Of a stretch of DNA of 64,000 bases, positions 1 through 8,489 are shown piece after piece. The number at the start of each line of letters is the position of its first letter. Within the stretch, counting starts at the first letter, position 1. Origin of the DNA: Vibrio tritonius (lineage in GTDB: Bacteria; Pseudomonadota; Gammaproteobacteria; Enterobacterales; Vibrionaceae); contig NZ_AP014635.1 in assembly GCF_001547935.1 (NCBI RefSeq), forward strand, positions 1,736,001-1,800,000, read 5' to 3'. A model generated the notes under the pieces. It saw only the letters and a program-made list of their open reading frames with translations. It did no database searches and had not been told where the DNA came from. The translations under genes were made by a program, and so were the position numbers.

Positions 1-1
1 G

Positions 2-1024
2 GCTCAATTAAGTGATACTTACCCAATTTCTGACGTCGTCGCGCAACGGATAGCCAAATCGCGCCATCACATCGAACGCATTCTTACTGGTCAAGATGAT
101 CGCCTACTGGTGATTGTCGGTCCATGCTCTATTCATGACCCTGATGCTGCAATTGATTACGGACGCCGTTTAAGTGAACTACAAACTCACTATAGCGAAG
201 AACTCTTCGTGGTAATGAGAACTTACTTTGAAAAACCGCGTACCGTTATTGGTTGGAAAGGATTGATTACCGATCCAAACCTAGATGGTTCTTATGCATT
301 AGAACAAGGCTTAAATATGGCTCGTCATTTACTGCTTAAGGTAAATGAAATGGGACTCGCCACGGCGACTGAATTTCTCGATATGATCACCGGTCAATAC
401 ATCGCCGATTTAATCAGCTGGGGAGCCATTGGTGCTCGCACTACCGAATCGCAAATACACCGTGAAATGGCGTCCGCGCTGTCTTGCCCTGTTGGCTTTA
501 AAAATGGCACCAATGGCAACGTAAAAATCGCCGTTGATGCCATTCGAGCAGCGCAAGCCTCTCACTATTTTTATTCGCCTGATAAACATGGCCAAATGAC
601 CGTTTATCAAACCAGCGGGAACCCTTATGGTCATGTTATCCTGCGTGGGGGTGATACAGGGCCAAACTACTTTGCTGAAGATGTGGCACAAGCATGCCAG
701 CGTTTAGCTGAATTTGATTTGCCGCAGAAGCTGATTGTCGACTTTAGCCATGCAAACTGCGAGAAAAAACATCGTAAACAATTGGATGTTGCTGCAAATA
801 TCTGTGAACAAATTCGCTCAGGTAGTGATAAAATCGCTGGTGTGATGGCGGAAAGTTTTATCGTTGAAGGTAATCAATCAATGGACGATTTGCAAAATCT
901 GACCTATGGTCAATCCATCACCGACCCTTGCTTGGGTTGGGAAGATACCGCAACGATGCTAGACATGCTGGCGCAAGCCATTAAAGACCGTCGCACTCGT
1001 AACTCACTAACAGGACAAAATTGA
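2..1024 (+). CDS. aroH: DAHP synthase, Trp-sensitive type (5' end outside window)
   Basis: Class I 3-deoxy-7-phosphoheptulonate synthase, which condenses PEP and erythrose-4-phosphate in the first step of the shikimate pathway. The reading frame is open to the left edge, so the N-terminus (roughly 15-20 residues) is missing; the GTG at 110 is internal. Family signatures are GPCSIHD, MRTYFEKPRT, GWKGLI, GARTTESQIHREMAS, PVGFKNGT and DFSHAN. The segments EFLDMITGQYIADLISWGAIGA, SPDKHGQMTVYQTSGNPYGH and ITDPCLGWEDT follow E. coli AroH much more closely than AroF or AroG, which is why this isoform is chosen. The stop lies 3 nt before yajQ, so the two are probably co-transcribed. Isoform and feedback specificity are inferred from similarity only. 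Confidence 0.9.
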   Translation, partial: AQLSDTYPISDVVAQRIAKSRHHIERILTGQDDRLLVIVGPCSIHDPDAAIDYGRRLSELQTHYSEELFVVMRTYFEKPRTVIGWKGLITDPNLDGSYALEQGLNMARHLLLKVNEMGLATATEFLDMITGQYIADLISWGAIGARTTESQIHREMASALSCPVGFKNGTNGNVKIAVDAIRAAQASHYFYSPDKHGQMTVYQTSGNPYGHVILRGGDTGPNYFAEDVAQACQRLAEFDLPQKLIVDFSHANCEKKHRKQLDVAANICEQIRSGSDKIAGVMAESFIVEGNQSMDDLQNLTYGQSITDPCLGWEDTATMLDMLAQAIKDRRTRNSLTGQN

Positions 1025-1027
1025 TTT

Positions 1028-1510
1028 ATGCCTTCTTTTGATATTGTTTCAGAAATCGATAACGTTGAACTACGTAATGCTGTCGATAATGCGAACCGTG
1101 AATTGTCGACTCGTTTTGACTTTCGTAACGTGCAAGCCAGCTTCGAGCTGTCTGACAGCACGGTAAAACTAGCGGCAGAAGGTGATTTTCAGTTAACCCA
1201 AATGATGGACATTCTGCGCGGTAACCTAGCGAAACGCGGCGTAGACCCACGTTCTATGGAGTCTAAAACTGCGACTCAGTCAGGCAAAAACTGGCATAAA
1301 GACGTGGTATTCCAACAAGGTATTGAAACCGATGTGGCGAAGAAAATCGTCAAATTGATCAAAGACGCCAAGCTTAAAGTTCAAGCCTCTATCCAAGGTG
1401 ATAAAGTGCGTGTGACAGGGAAAAAGCGTGACGACTTGCAGTCGGTTATTGCGTTGATCAAAGGGTCTGATTTGGATCTACCATTCCAATACAACAACTT
1501 CCGCGACTAA
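1028..1510 (+). CDS. yajQ: YajQ family nucleotide-binding protein
   Basis: 160-residue protein of the YajQ/UPF0234 family, close to the E. coli length (about 163). It begins MPSFDIVSE and keeps the family's central [20 protein letters not shown] block and the C-terminal [12 protein letters not shown] ending. The family has two RNP-like ferredoxin folds. Members in Xanthomonas and Pseudomonas have been reported to bind cyclic di-GMP and act as effectors; whether this copy does so is inference. The ATG sits 3 nt after the aroH stop, with a weak AGGAC 10 nt upstream, suggesting translational coupling. A bidirectional terminator follows. Confidence 0.93.
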   Translation: MPSFDIVSEIDNVELRNAVDNANRELSTRFDFRNVQASFELSDSTVKLAAEGDFQLTQMMDILRGNLAKRGVDPRSMESKTATQSGKNWHKDVVFQQGIETDVAKKIVKLIKDAKLKVQASIQGDKVRVTGKKRDDLQSVIALIKGSDLDLPFQYNNFRD

Positions 1511-1534
1511 TTTATAATTTAGCGAGAGTTTTAT

Positions 1535-1568
1535 AAAAGAAACCCAGCAAAAGCTGGGTTTCTTTTAT
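1535..1568. terminator. Bidirectional rho-independent terminator
   Basis: A 12-bp perfect stem (AAGAAACCCAGC, 1537-1548; partner 1553-1564) with an AAAA loop is flanked by a T-run on each strand. It separates yajQ from the convergent gene on the minus strand. Confidence 0.9.
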
Positions 1569-1591
1569 CTATTTATCTTTTAGTACTCACA

Positions 1592-2329
1592 CTAATTAAC
1601 ACCAATTTCTTGAGACAACTCTTTAATCTGTTGTAAATCCAATTGATGAACATGAATCATTTGATCCAATTGACTTAACCGTGCTTTGGCTTGGTCTTGC
1701 TTGTCACATGAATCGGATGTCGCATCCCAAGAGGTGCCAGCAAGATAGACATCACACTCTTTCTTTAAAGCCGCGATCTTAGGAACCAAGGTGTCTCGCT
1801 CTTTTTGTAGCGACTCAAGCTCTTGCTTGGTTTTCAACTCTTTTTGGAATAATTCGCGTGAGCGCTCAAAAACCCCGGCCTGAATATCCGTCTTACGCAC
1901 AAGTTTTGTATTGGTCGCATCAGCTTTGGCCAATTCCTGCTTCTGATCAGTAACTTTGGTATCTAAAGTGGTATTCACTTTCTCAAGTTCAGACACTTGT
2001 TTTTCTAACTGCGCGATTTTTTCTGCCTGCTCTGCTTTTGCCTGTGTCACCGCTTCATCAATTTTGGCTTGCAGGGTTTGATTGGCCTTGTCCAAGTCAC
2101 TTTGCGCTTGCTGAGTTAGATCTGAATTGGTGCTCGTTAGTTGATGATACTTAGCTTCTAAGTTGTTATAGGCACTTTCCCACTTAGATGAAGTCACAGT
2201 TGAACCGACCAGCCCACCGAGTGCGAGTCCAAGTACCCCCGCAATACCGATGTACAAATAGCTGCGTTTATCACGCTGTTCAATCACTACGACATCGTCG
2301 TTTTCGTCGATATTGTTTTTTGGGTTCAC
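1592..2329 (-). CDS. Membrane-anchored coiled-coil protein of unknown function
   Basis: 245-residue protein starting at a GTG preceded by AGGAG at 6 nt spacing. Residues 1-22 are acidic and cytoplasmic-like. Residues about 25-45 form one glycine-rich transmembrane segment (IGIAGVLGLALGGLVGS). Residues about 50-170 are a long Glu/Lys/Gln-rich coiled coil, followed by a C-terminal part with two cysteines (KKECDVY and SDSCDK) that could pair by a disulfide. No catalytic motif is visible. It follows a 52-residue membrane protein gene by 20 nt, so the two form an operon. Similar Vibrio proteins are sometimes labelled chromosome-partitioning ParA, but there is no Walker motif here to support that name. 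Confidence 0.75.
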   Translation of the reverse strand: MNPKNNIDENDDVVVIEQRDKRSYLYIGIAGVLGLALGGLVGSTVTSSKWESAYNNLEAKYHQLTSTNSDLTQQAQSDLDKANQTLQAKIDEAVTQAKAEQAEKIAQLEKQVSELEKVNTTLDTKVTDQKQELAKADATNTKLVRKTDIQAGVFERSRELFQKELKTKQELESLQKERDTLVPKIAALKKECDVYLAGTSWDATSDSCDKQDQAKARLSQLDQMIHVHQLDLQQIKELSQEIGVN

Positions 2330-2349
2330 GTTATTCTCCTAGTTATTGC

Positions 2350-2508
2350 TCAGTGCAATAACTCCATAATGACCACTGATACTGTATATATAATCAGGCC
2401 TGCAACCACAGTAATTACAACCCCTTTTTGCAAGCGAGCATTCGTACCATAACGAACCAATAAAAACGCCACTACGAGTAGTACAGCTATTGCGATGAGT
2501 CTGGTCAT
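2350..2508 (-). CDS. Small two-helix membrane protein (52 aa)
   Basis: Short gene read directly from the minus strand: ATG at 2508-2506, TGA at 2352-2350, with GGGAG 8 nt before the ATG. The product has two hydrophobic helices (residues about 3-18, IAVLLVVAFLLV, and 29-49, VVITVVAGLIIYTVSVVIM) joined by a short basic loop (RYGTNARLQK). A longer overlapping open frame exists here but has no ribosome site and an implausible composition. The product is unrecognised. Its 20-nt spacing to the coiled-coil membrane protein gene downstream suggests the two are made together and may interact. Confidence 0.7.
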   Translation of the reverse strand: MTRLIAIAVLLVVAFLLVRYGTNARLQKGVVITVVAGLIIYTVSVVIMELLH

Positions 2509-2836
2509 AATCGATGCTCCCAAGATATCCCCAAGTTACCTCAAGATGCGATTTCATCAATGGCCAAATGCTCATTTATTCCGTCATTGGGCTTGACCGA
2601 TACACGTTGATGAAACGCTCAATTCCGCATCTTGAGCTCTTTTGAGTTAATAACTATTTTATACCACTTAATGCTTAGAATAGGTCAGAAAAAAGTGGAT
2701 TAAATGGCAAATTCCCTTGCTATTTTGTGTTTCCCACTAACATTTGACAAAAGTTCAATTTGTAGATGACATCACATTGACTTTTGGTTAGTATGCCCAA
2801 CGCAAATTATCTTATTTTTAGATAATTGTTCCGTTG
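2509..2836. other. Divergent intergenic region upstream of the riboswitch
   Basis: AT-rich, non-coding. It should hold the promoters of the small membrane operon (leftward) and of the riboswitch transcript (rightward). A TTGACA at 2744-2749 is a possible -35 element, but no convincing -10 partner at 16-18 nt is visible. Confidence 0.4.
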
Positions 2837-3053
2837 AAGACTGCAGGAGAGAGGATGTTAACCTATTTTTAACAATTAGGTTAGGCATACCCGCCGAAGA
2901 AGTAAATCTTTCAGGTGCATTATCCTTTTACAAGGATAAGCGAGGACTGTAGTTGGAGGAACCTCTGGAGAGAACCGTTAAATCGGTCGCCGAAGGAGCA
3001 AGTCCCAAATCGTGTGGGGTGAAACTCTCAGGCAAAAGGACAGAGGAGAGAAA
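2837..3053 (+). promoter_or_regulatory. Tandem glycine riboswitch (two aptamers)
   Basis: Two glycine aptamers in series precede the symporter gene. Aptamer I is about 2843-2950, with GGAGAG at 2846-2851, the CCGCCGAAGAAGTAAATC core at 2891-2908, and TTTCAGGTGC then GAGGACTG closing it. Aptamer II is about 2955-3050, with GGAGAGAACCG, CGCCGAAGGAGCAAGTCCC, ACTCTCAGGCAAAAGGACAG. The short linker and order match the cooperative V. cholerae riboswitch (VCI-II) upstream of VC1422, which also controls a sodium:alanine/glycine symporter. Glycine binding is therefore expected to set expression of the gene at 3155. Confidence 0.95.
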
Positions 3054-3154
3054 GGCTATGATCAGCTTGCTATTTTATAGCGAGTTGTTCGATCGTTTTT
3101 TTCACGACCTACCTTTCCCTCTTCTCCTTAGATGTTGTTTATTAAGGGGAAAAA

Positions 3155-4540
3155 ATGACAAACCTACAACACATACTGCAAACCATTGACCACTTTGTTT
3201 GGGGTCCACCGTTACTAATCTTACTTGTTGGTACTGGTATCTACTTTACATTCCGTTTAGGGATGATCCAATTTCGCCATCTGCCAACCGCGTTAAAAAT
3301 GGTATTCAGTAAAGAGAAATCGTCTCACGGTTCCCAAGAAGGTGATGTATCCCCTTTTGCGGCATTATGTACTGCTCTTTCTGCGACTATCGGTACAGGT
3401 AACATCGTGGGAGTTGCAACCGCTATCAAACTGGGTGGTCCTGGCGCGCTATTCTGGATGTGGTTAGCTGCGCTATTTGGTATGGCAACTAAATATGCAG
3501 AATGCCTACTGGCAGTAAAGTACCGCAAAGTAGACGATAAAGGGCAAATCGTTGGTGGCCCAATGTACTTCCTTAAAGATGGCGTGGGTTCTGCCCTACT
3601 CGCAAAACTCTTTGCAGTGTTTGCGATTGGCGTTGCCTTCTTTGGTATCGGTACGTTTGCACAAGTTAACGCGATTGTTGACGCTACCAATATCTCTTTC
3701 GGTATTTCGAAAGAAGTAACTGCAGTGATACTGACTATACTGGTTGCCGTTGTAACCATTGGCGGTATTAAATCGATCTCTAATGTGGCGAGTAAAGTGG
3801 TTCCAGCAATGGCGCTTTTCTACTTCGTCGCCTGTCTGAGCATCATTGTCAGCAATGCAGATCAGCTTGTAAATGCAGTACAACTGGTCCTCACTTCTGC
3901 CTTTACGACCACTTCAGCAACGGGCGGCTTCCTAGGCGCTTCAATTATGCTGGCGATTCAATCTGGTATCGCTCGTGGGGTATTCTCGAACGAGTCTGGT
4001 TTGGGCAGTGCCCCAATGGCGGCTGCAGCGGCTAAAACCAACTCATGTGTTCGTCAGGGGCTTATCTCTATGACGGGTACATTCTTCGATACCATCATCA
4101 TATGTACCCTAACAGGTCTTGCATTGATCTTAACTGGTGCATGGCAAAGCGATTATGCCGGTGCATCGATGACAACTTATGCATTTGCGGCTGGTCTTAA
4201 TGCACAGCAAGTTGGCCCTATGCTAGTGTCTGTTGGTTTAATGTTCTTTGCCTTCACAACCATTCTTGGTTGGAACTACTATGGCGAACGTTGCGTGGTC
4301 TTTTTGATGGGCACCAAAGCGGTGCTGCCGTACAAGGTTATCTTTATCTGCTTGATTGCATCAGGTGCGTTTTTACAGCTGGATTTAATTTGGATTATCG
4401 CAGATATCGTGAATGGTTTAATGGCAATCCCTAACTTGATTGGCCTTATCCTATTGCGTCATGTTGTTGCTGAAGAGACTCGTATCTACTTTAGTCAGCA
4501 GCTAAAAAGTCGCTCAGCAGCGATAGAAACAAACGCGTAA
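3155..4540 (+). CDS. Sodium:alanine/glycine symporter (AgcS family)
   Basis: 461-residue inner-membrane protein of the alanine-or-glycine:cation symporter family, with about ten hydrophobic segments. Family signatures are GTGNIVGVATAIKLGGPGAL near residue 87, the FSNESGLGSAPMAAAAA block in the middle and GWNYYGERC towards the C-terminus. The ATG follows AAGGGGA and a 100-nt leader after the glycine riboswitch. The riboswitch argues that glycine (and possibly alanine) is the physiological substrate. Length and motifs are complete and a terminator follows at 4576. Confidence 0.93.
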   Translation: MTNLQHILQTIDHFVWGPPLLILLVGTGIYFTFRLGMIQFRHLPTALKMVFSKEKSSHGSQEGDVSPFAALCTALSATIGTGNIVGVATAIKLGGPGALFWMWLAALFGMATKYAECLLAVKYRKVDDKGQIVGGPMYFLKDGVGSALLAKLFAVFAIGVAFFGIGTFAQVNAIVDATNISFGISKEVTAVILTILVAVVTIGGIKSISNVASKVVPAMALFYFVACLSIIVSNADQLVNAVQLVLTSAFTTTSATGGFLGASIMLAIQSGIARGVFSNESGLGSAPMAAAAAKTNSCVRQGLISMTGTFFDTIIICTLTGLALILTGAWQSDYAGASMTTYAFAAGLNAQQVGPMLVSVGLMFFAFTTILGWNYYGERCVVFLMGTKAVLPYKVIFICLIASGAFLQLDLIWIIADIVNGLMAIPNLIGLILLRHVVAEETRIYFSQQLKSRSAAIETNA

Positions 4541-4575
4541 TCACACCTTAATGGGGTTAAGTGCACAATTTCAAG

Positions 4576-4600
4576 TGGCGGCCTTTGGTCGCCATTTTTT
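4576..4600 (+). terminator. Rho-independent terminator of the symporter gene
   Basis: A 7-bp stem (TGGCGGC at 4576-4582, partner GTCGCCA at 4588-4594, one G-U pair) is followed by six T residues. Confidence 0.85.
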
Positions 4601-4953
4601 ATTAACACGAGATGCTGTTTTAACTCGATTTTAGTTGCCTAGCCCTACTCACCGACCTCCCCAATGGCAAAGGCATTTCTCTGTTTCCGCTTGGACCACC
4701 AATCTGTCTGCCTTTGTGGAAACCCTCAGAAATAAAGCGAAACATGATTGGGCATGCAGAATATTTCTGTCAGTTCATCCTTCATCGTGCCGCCAACGGG
4801 ACATCCATTTTGATACCTATTTACCCCAACATAACGAGATAACTCATGTCACAACAAAGAAAGTTACCTCTTAGATCGACAAATTCTGATAGAATTCGCG
4901 CGTTCCAGGAATCACGTTGATTGCACTGGCATATCGAAACCTTAGGATTCACT
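4601..4953. other. Intergenic region without a convincing gene
   Basis: About 350 nt between the symporter terminator and the YehS-like gene. A 79-codon open frame starting TTG at 4635 has no ribosome site and a basic, proline-rich composition unlike a Vibrio protein, so it is not called. The segment probably holds the promoter for the downstream gene; GATAGAAT near 4890 is a possible -10 element. Confidence 0.4.
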
Positions 4954-5427
4954 TTGACTAATAACGATGTTTTGCGTCTTGTTCGTTCAGCGCTTTTTAT
5001 AAAAGAAAATCACATTGTAAAAATCTTTGCCTTAGCCAACAGCAACGTTTCTGCTAACCAAGTGGCTCAGTGGTTAAATAAAGATAATGACAGCAACGCA
5101 AAAATGAGCGACAGCAAGTTAGCTTCATTTCTAAATGGCTTAATCATTGATAAACGTGGGGCCCGTGATGGTGAACAACCAAAACCAGAAGCTCACCTGA
5201 ACAACAATATGATTTTTCAAAAGCTGCGTATTGCGCTGAATTTGAAAACCGAAGACATGCTAAACATTTTAGAAACCGTTGGCATCGAGCTTACCAAATA
5301 TGAACTGGGTGCCTACTTTCGTAAACCAGACAATAAACACTACAAACAGTGTGACGATGAAACCTTACGTGAGTTTCTGTTTGGCGTAAAACTACAAAGT
5401 AATCCAGACGCAACATTAGAAGATTGA
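4954..5427 (+). CDS. YehS-like DUF1456 protein
   Basis: 157 residues from a TTG at 4954 with AGGA about 7 nt upstream. This start gives MTNNDVLRLVRSAL, which matches the E. coli YehS beginning and its 156-residue length; an upstream in-frame TTG (4921) would add 11 residues outside the family. The protein holds two copies of the DUF1456 repeat. The first has ALANSNVSANQVAQWLN and FLNGLIIDKRG, and the second has LRIALNLKTEDMLNIL and REFLFGV. The function of the family is unknown. A bidirectional terminator separates it from the LysE-type gene. Confidence 0.85.
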   Translation: MTNNDVLRLVRSALFIKENHIVKIFALANSNVSANQVAQWLNKDNDSNAKMSDSKLASFLNGLIIDKRGARDGEQPKPEAHLNNNMIFQKLRIALNLKTEDMLNILETVGIELTKYELGAYFRKPDNKHYKQCDDETLREFLFGVKLQSNPDATLED

Positions 5428-5458
5428 GATCCCACTAACGTTGCAAGTGTAGAGACAA

Positions 5459-5486
5459 AAAAGGCACCGAACTCGGTGCCTTTTCA
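5459..5486. terminator. Bidirectional terminator
   Basis: A 9-bp stem AAGGCACCG (5461-5469) pairs with CGGTGCCTT (5474-5482) around a 4-nt loop, with T-runs on both strands. It serves the converging genes ending at 5427 and 5502. Confidence 0.9.
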
Positions 5487-5501
5487 TTGAAGCTCAAAAT
5501 C

Positions 5502-6137
5502 TTAGCGGCGCTCTAACATCAATTTAATGCCCAGCGCAACCAGAACAAAACCGGTTGTTCCTTCCATCCAGCTCGTAAAATGGCGACTTCTGAGCAGGTT
5601 TTTCGCTTTAGTTAATGCACCAGAAAGCGCGCACTGCCACACCATGGCAATCATAAAGTGCACTGCCGCCATAAACAGCGACTGCAACAACGCCGAATGC
5701 TCAGGGCTAATAAACTGCGGTAAAAATGCCAAGTAAAATACAGCTGTTTTGGGATTGAGCACATTAGACAAAAAACCTTCACGCAATGAACGACGCACAT
5801 TCAGGTGTGTGTTAGTTAACGACTCAACCTGCATTCCATTTGTTTGCCCTTTTATAAGCCCTTTCAAGCTGTTGTAACCTAACCAAATTAAATACGCCGC
5901 ACCAATCATTTTTACCACCTGGAACAGCTCTGCCGACGATGCCAAAATCGCCGAAATACCAATGGCTGAAAAGGTCGCATGTACAAATAACCCACTACAA
6001 ATACCTAGGCTCGTAACACAACCGTCGCTTATCCCCGCTCTTGAGGTATTACGAATAACCAACGCAGTATCAAGCCCTGGGGTTAAGGTAAGAATGGTGA
6101 TCGCGATAACAAACGCTTCAAAGTTTTGAATATACAT
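5502..6137 (-). CDS. LysE/RhtB family amino-acid exporter
   Basis: 211 residues from the ATG at 6137, preceded by CAGGGA at 5 nt spacing; an in-frame TTG at 6158 is less likely. The typical six-helix LysE/RhtB pattern is present: ITILTLTPGLDTALVIRNTSRAG near the N-terminus (family TPGP motif, here TPGL), then KMIGAAYLIWLGYNSLKG, then FLSNVLNPKTAVFYLAFLPQF. The length is standard. Members export amino acids or homoserine lactones; the substrate cannot be read from sequence. Confidence 0.88.
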   Translation of the reverse strand: MYIQNFEAFVIAITILTLTPGLDTALVIRNTSRAGISDGCVTSLGICSGLFVHATFSAIGISAILASSAELFQVVKMIGAAYLIWLGYNSLKGLIKGQTNGMQVESLTNTHLNVRRSLREGFLSNVLNPKTAVFYLAFLPQFISPEHSALLQSLFMAAVHFMIAMVWQCALSGALTKAKNLLRSRHFTSWMEGTTGFVLVALGIKLMLERR

Positions 6138-6324
6138 ATCATTCCCTGATAACAGCAAACATGTGGTTTCTCAGTTGGTTATACCGCAAACTCAACCAAA
6201 TGTCTTGGAGAGATTATCGCTGAGTGGGAAAGAGTTAGTGACCGACATTGAAGAAGCGCAACTAATTCGCCGCCTACGTCATTAAAGCGTCAATTAACTG
6301 TGTTGCTGTCTTCACTGCTCTACT

Positions 6325-6705
6325 CTATTTTTCCTTCCTAAACACTGCCTTTTTAGGCAGATAAGGCGTGCTATCAAATTTCGAGGTTTTATTAAAAACA
6401 AGAGTCTGCCCTTGTAGACATAATTTCACACCGGCATATTCGCCTAAAAATGCGTCATATAATGTTGAAGTGTAACACCCATCATTGGATTTAATTAACG
6501 TATAACCTTTAGTACCACTTTCATTTATTCTCTTCCCATTCATATATATAAACGAATACTTAATATGTTTTTTATTTTGTATAGTTTTAATATCCAAATT
6601 ATAAACATTCTTTCCATTGTTAGATTGATACCCCCAAACTCCAGTTATATCTTTAGCCCATACACCAGAAGAAACCGTCATCAATAAAATAAGTACAGAT
6701 CTCAC
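6325..6705 (-). CDS. Secreted small protein, unknown, start within a poly-G tract
   Basis: 126 residues with a signal peptide (MRSVLILLMTVSSGVWA, cleavage likely after VWA) and a mature part starting KDITGVWGYQSNNGK. The mature part has the small beta-rich look of lipocalin/DUF2147-type periplasmic proteins and two cysteines (GCYTS and KLCLQ). The GTG start abuts a run of ten G on the coding strand (6705-6714), and an in-frame stop lies just upstream. An ATG at 6734 is out of frame by one base; a tract of eleven G would fuse it to this gene. It is the last gene of the AT-rich minus-strand array downstream of the T6SS effector and may be an orphan immunity protein (inference). Confidence 0.6.
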   Translation of the reverse strand: MRSVLILLMTVSSGVWAKDITGVWGYQSNNGKNVYNLDIKTIQNKKHIKYSFIYMNGKRINESGTKGYTLIKSNDGCYTSTLYDAFLGEYAGVKLCLQGQTLVFNKTSKFDSTPYLPKKAVFRKEK

Positions 6706-6911
6706 CCCCCCCCCTCACTAAAAAATGATACCATTTTCAATAGGTAATTTTTTGTATAATTAAAAAATCTGTTTAAATAAAGATGATGCAAATAAATTAC
6801 AAAACAACCACACTGCTAGTATAAACATTATGATTTCAATAATTATTCACAACCTTATATTAATAACGTAAGTTCTCGAGAATAATAAATATTTTATATC
6901 ATACATCTAGA

Positions 6912-7546
6912 TTATTTTCTTAGTTGAATTGATTCTTTACGAATCCAACTAGTCACTGTCTTTTTGCCTGAAAAAGTGATATTCAACCAATCACCAAGCT
7001 CTTCGTTAATAACTAATAAATCGTCTTTTACAAGATACATTCTACTCTTAACAAAACTTTCATCTTCTTTTTATACAAATATACTTTATCATTTTTTATC
7101 TTGGCTAAAATTTTTAAATTTAAATAACCAGTGAGATTAACATATGCTAAATTCTTGAAATTTCCATCAAGAGCATAACAATAGCTATTTCCATTAGGAA
7201 CTCTTGAATAAACATAATAATAATCTCTTTGATAATGAACAGTGTTGCAATCTTTAGTGTCACTAATGAAATAATTTATTGTTTCATCTGGTGTTATACT
7301 TAAAACCTGATCATTAATGACAATCTTTGCAGCTTCATCAACTTGATAGGTAATACCATTATTATCATTAATAACAAACTTATTGCTTTGCATTGTACTA
7401 TTATCAATACACTCCAAATAAGTACCATTGACAAAATTAAGCCTATGGACGCTATCATAATTTTTACACTCTTCCTCAATATCGTTACTGGCGCAGAAAA
7501 CACATTGAGAAATAGTGATTAAAATAAACAAAATTATAAACTTCAT
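6912..7546 (-). pseudogene. Frameshifted paralogue of the T6SS immunity candidate
   Basis: The ATG-initiated frame (7546-7028, 172 codons) carries a signal peptide and aligns closely with the immunity candidate at 16572-17207. Shared blocks include LECVDNSTMQSNKFVI-like, YQRDYYYVYSR, PNGN.YCYALDGKF and TGYLNL. The homology stops abruptly after YLYKKK but continues in another frame (7074-6912) with MYLVKDDLLVINEELGDWL, NITFSGKKT and SWIRKESI, ending TAA at 6912-6914. One base missing in the A-run at about 7066-7070 explains the break exactly, since adding one A restores alignment without gaps. It is therefore a decayed (or phase-varied, or mis-assembled) second immunity gene. Confidence 0.85.
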
Positions 7547-7748
7547 GACGTTACTCTATTCTTATTCTTACTCTTATGAGCCAATCAACTATTGCCCAAG
7601 AGAGAGTCACTTATCTACACAACTCCCTCTTTGACAAAACTGGCTAGGAGGGCTAACTATCATGGATTAGAGATAATTTAAGCAGTTATTTAGATAAAAA
7701 CACCACACTGTAGTTATGCAAAAACATTATCTTTTTAAATAAACACTT

Positions 7749-8402
7749 TCATTTAATCGATTTTATCAGTTTAATGTTTAATTCTAAACCACTTACTTTA
7801 TTATAAAGCTCATTGATAATGAAGTCGGTATATTTCTTACTATTGTAATACTCCAAATATCTTATACTATCAGGAACATCTAATTTAACAAGATAATAAT
7901 CAACCTCGTCGCTATCAAAAGTTATTGTTGACTCTACATAAATGATATCCGTCAAGATTACTTTTTTGAGTTTTTTAATATAATTATACTTCATCAAAAA
8001 TTTATACCGAGTCACATCATCTTTGTATGTTTCGATTATAAATGAGTTATCATTATTATAAGAATCTAAGTTAAGCGGGTAGCTAAGTTCTAACATAGGA
8101 AATATTTGGTTATTTTTGCTATTTAATAGCAAAAATCTGTAATCAATTTTATTCAAAACCCGAGGGTAGTATTCACTTCTATTAGATTTAATGTCAAATG
8201 CTTGAGGCGTAACGTCTACACTCTTGTAAAGCTCATCAAATCTGTCATTGAAGTAAAATTTACCATTTTCGTCTTCTTTGATTAATAATTGAATTTTGTT
8301 AGAAATAGACAGCGATTTTACTATGCCATTTTCATACGAAACTGCTGCTCCAGGAAGAAGACAAATAATGAGTAAAAATCTATTTATCTTTGAGAATATC
8401 AT
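7749..8402 (-). CDS. Secreted protein of unknown function (orphan immunity candidate)
   Basis: About 217 residues from the ATG at 8402, chosen because it places a signal peptide (MIFSKINRFLLIICLLPGAAVS) at the N-terminus. In-frame ATGs at 8435 and 8459 would add 11-19 residues; none has a clear ribosome site. The mature protein is rich in Asn, Lys, Ile and Tyr, with no recognised domain. It sits in the same-strand AT-rich array downstream of the T6SS effector, and its composition differs from the core genome. A periplasmic immunity role is inferred only from context and the signal peptide. Confidence 0.6.
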   Translation of the reverse strand: MIFSKINRFLLIICLLPGAAVSYENGIVKSLSISNKIQLLIKEDENGKFYFNDRFDELYKSVDVTPQAFDIKSNRSEYYPRVLNKIDYRFLLLNSKNNQIFPMLELSYPLNLDSYNNDNSFIIETYKDDVTRYKFLMKYNYIKKLKKVILTDIIYVESTITFDSDEVDYYLVKLDVPDSIRYLEYYNSKKYTDFIINELYNKVSGLELNIKLIKSIK

Positions 8403-8489
8403 GTATTTATTAAAATTTTTCACACTCAACCACATCGTATTTGGTTCAAAAATAACCATTTACATACTAAATAATATCTAATCAAGATA

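Noticed and set aside
2953..3189. 78-codon plus-strand frame across the riboswitch
   Set aside because: It lies inside glycine aptamer II and runs into the symporter start; the RNA structure explains the sequence.
4635..4874. 79-codon plus-strand frame
   Set aside because: TTG start, no ribosome site, proline- and histidine-rich composition; no sign of a protein family.
6163..6285. Protein-like tail on the plus strand ending LVTDIEEAQLIRRLRH
   Set aside because: About 41 codons with a plausible composition, possibly the relic of a gene end, but no ribosome site, no start region and no recognised family; too short to call.
7060..7075. Programmed -1 frameshifting at the A-run of the immunity paralogue
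   Set aside because: The geometry would need P-site re-pairing from AAA to TAA, a poor slippery site, and no stimulatory structure is evident; a simple indel is likelier.
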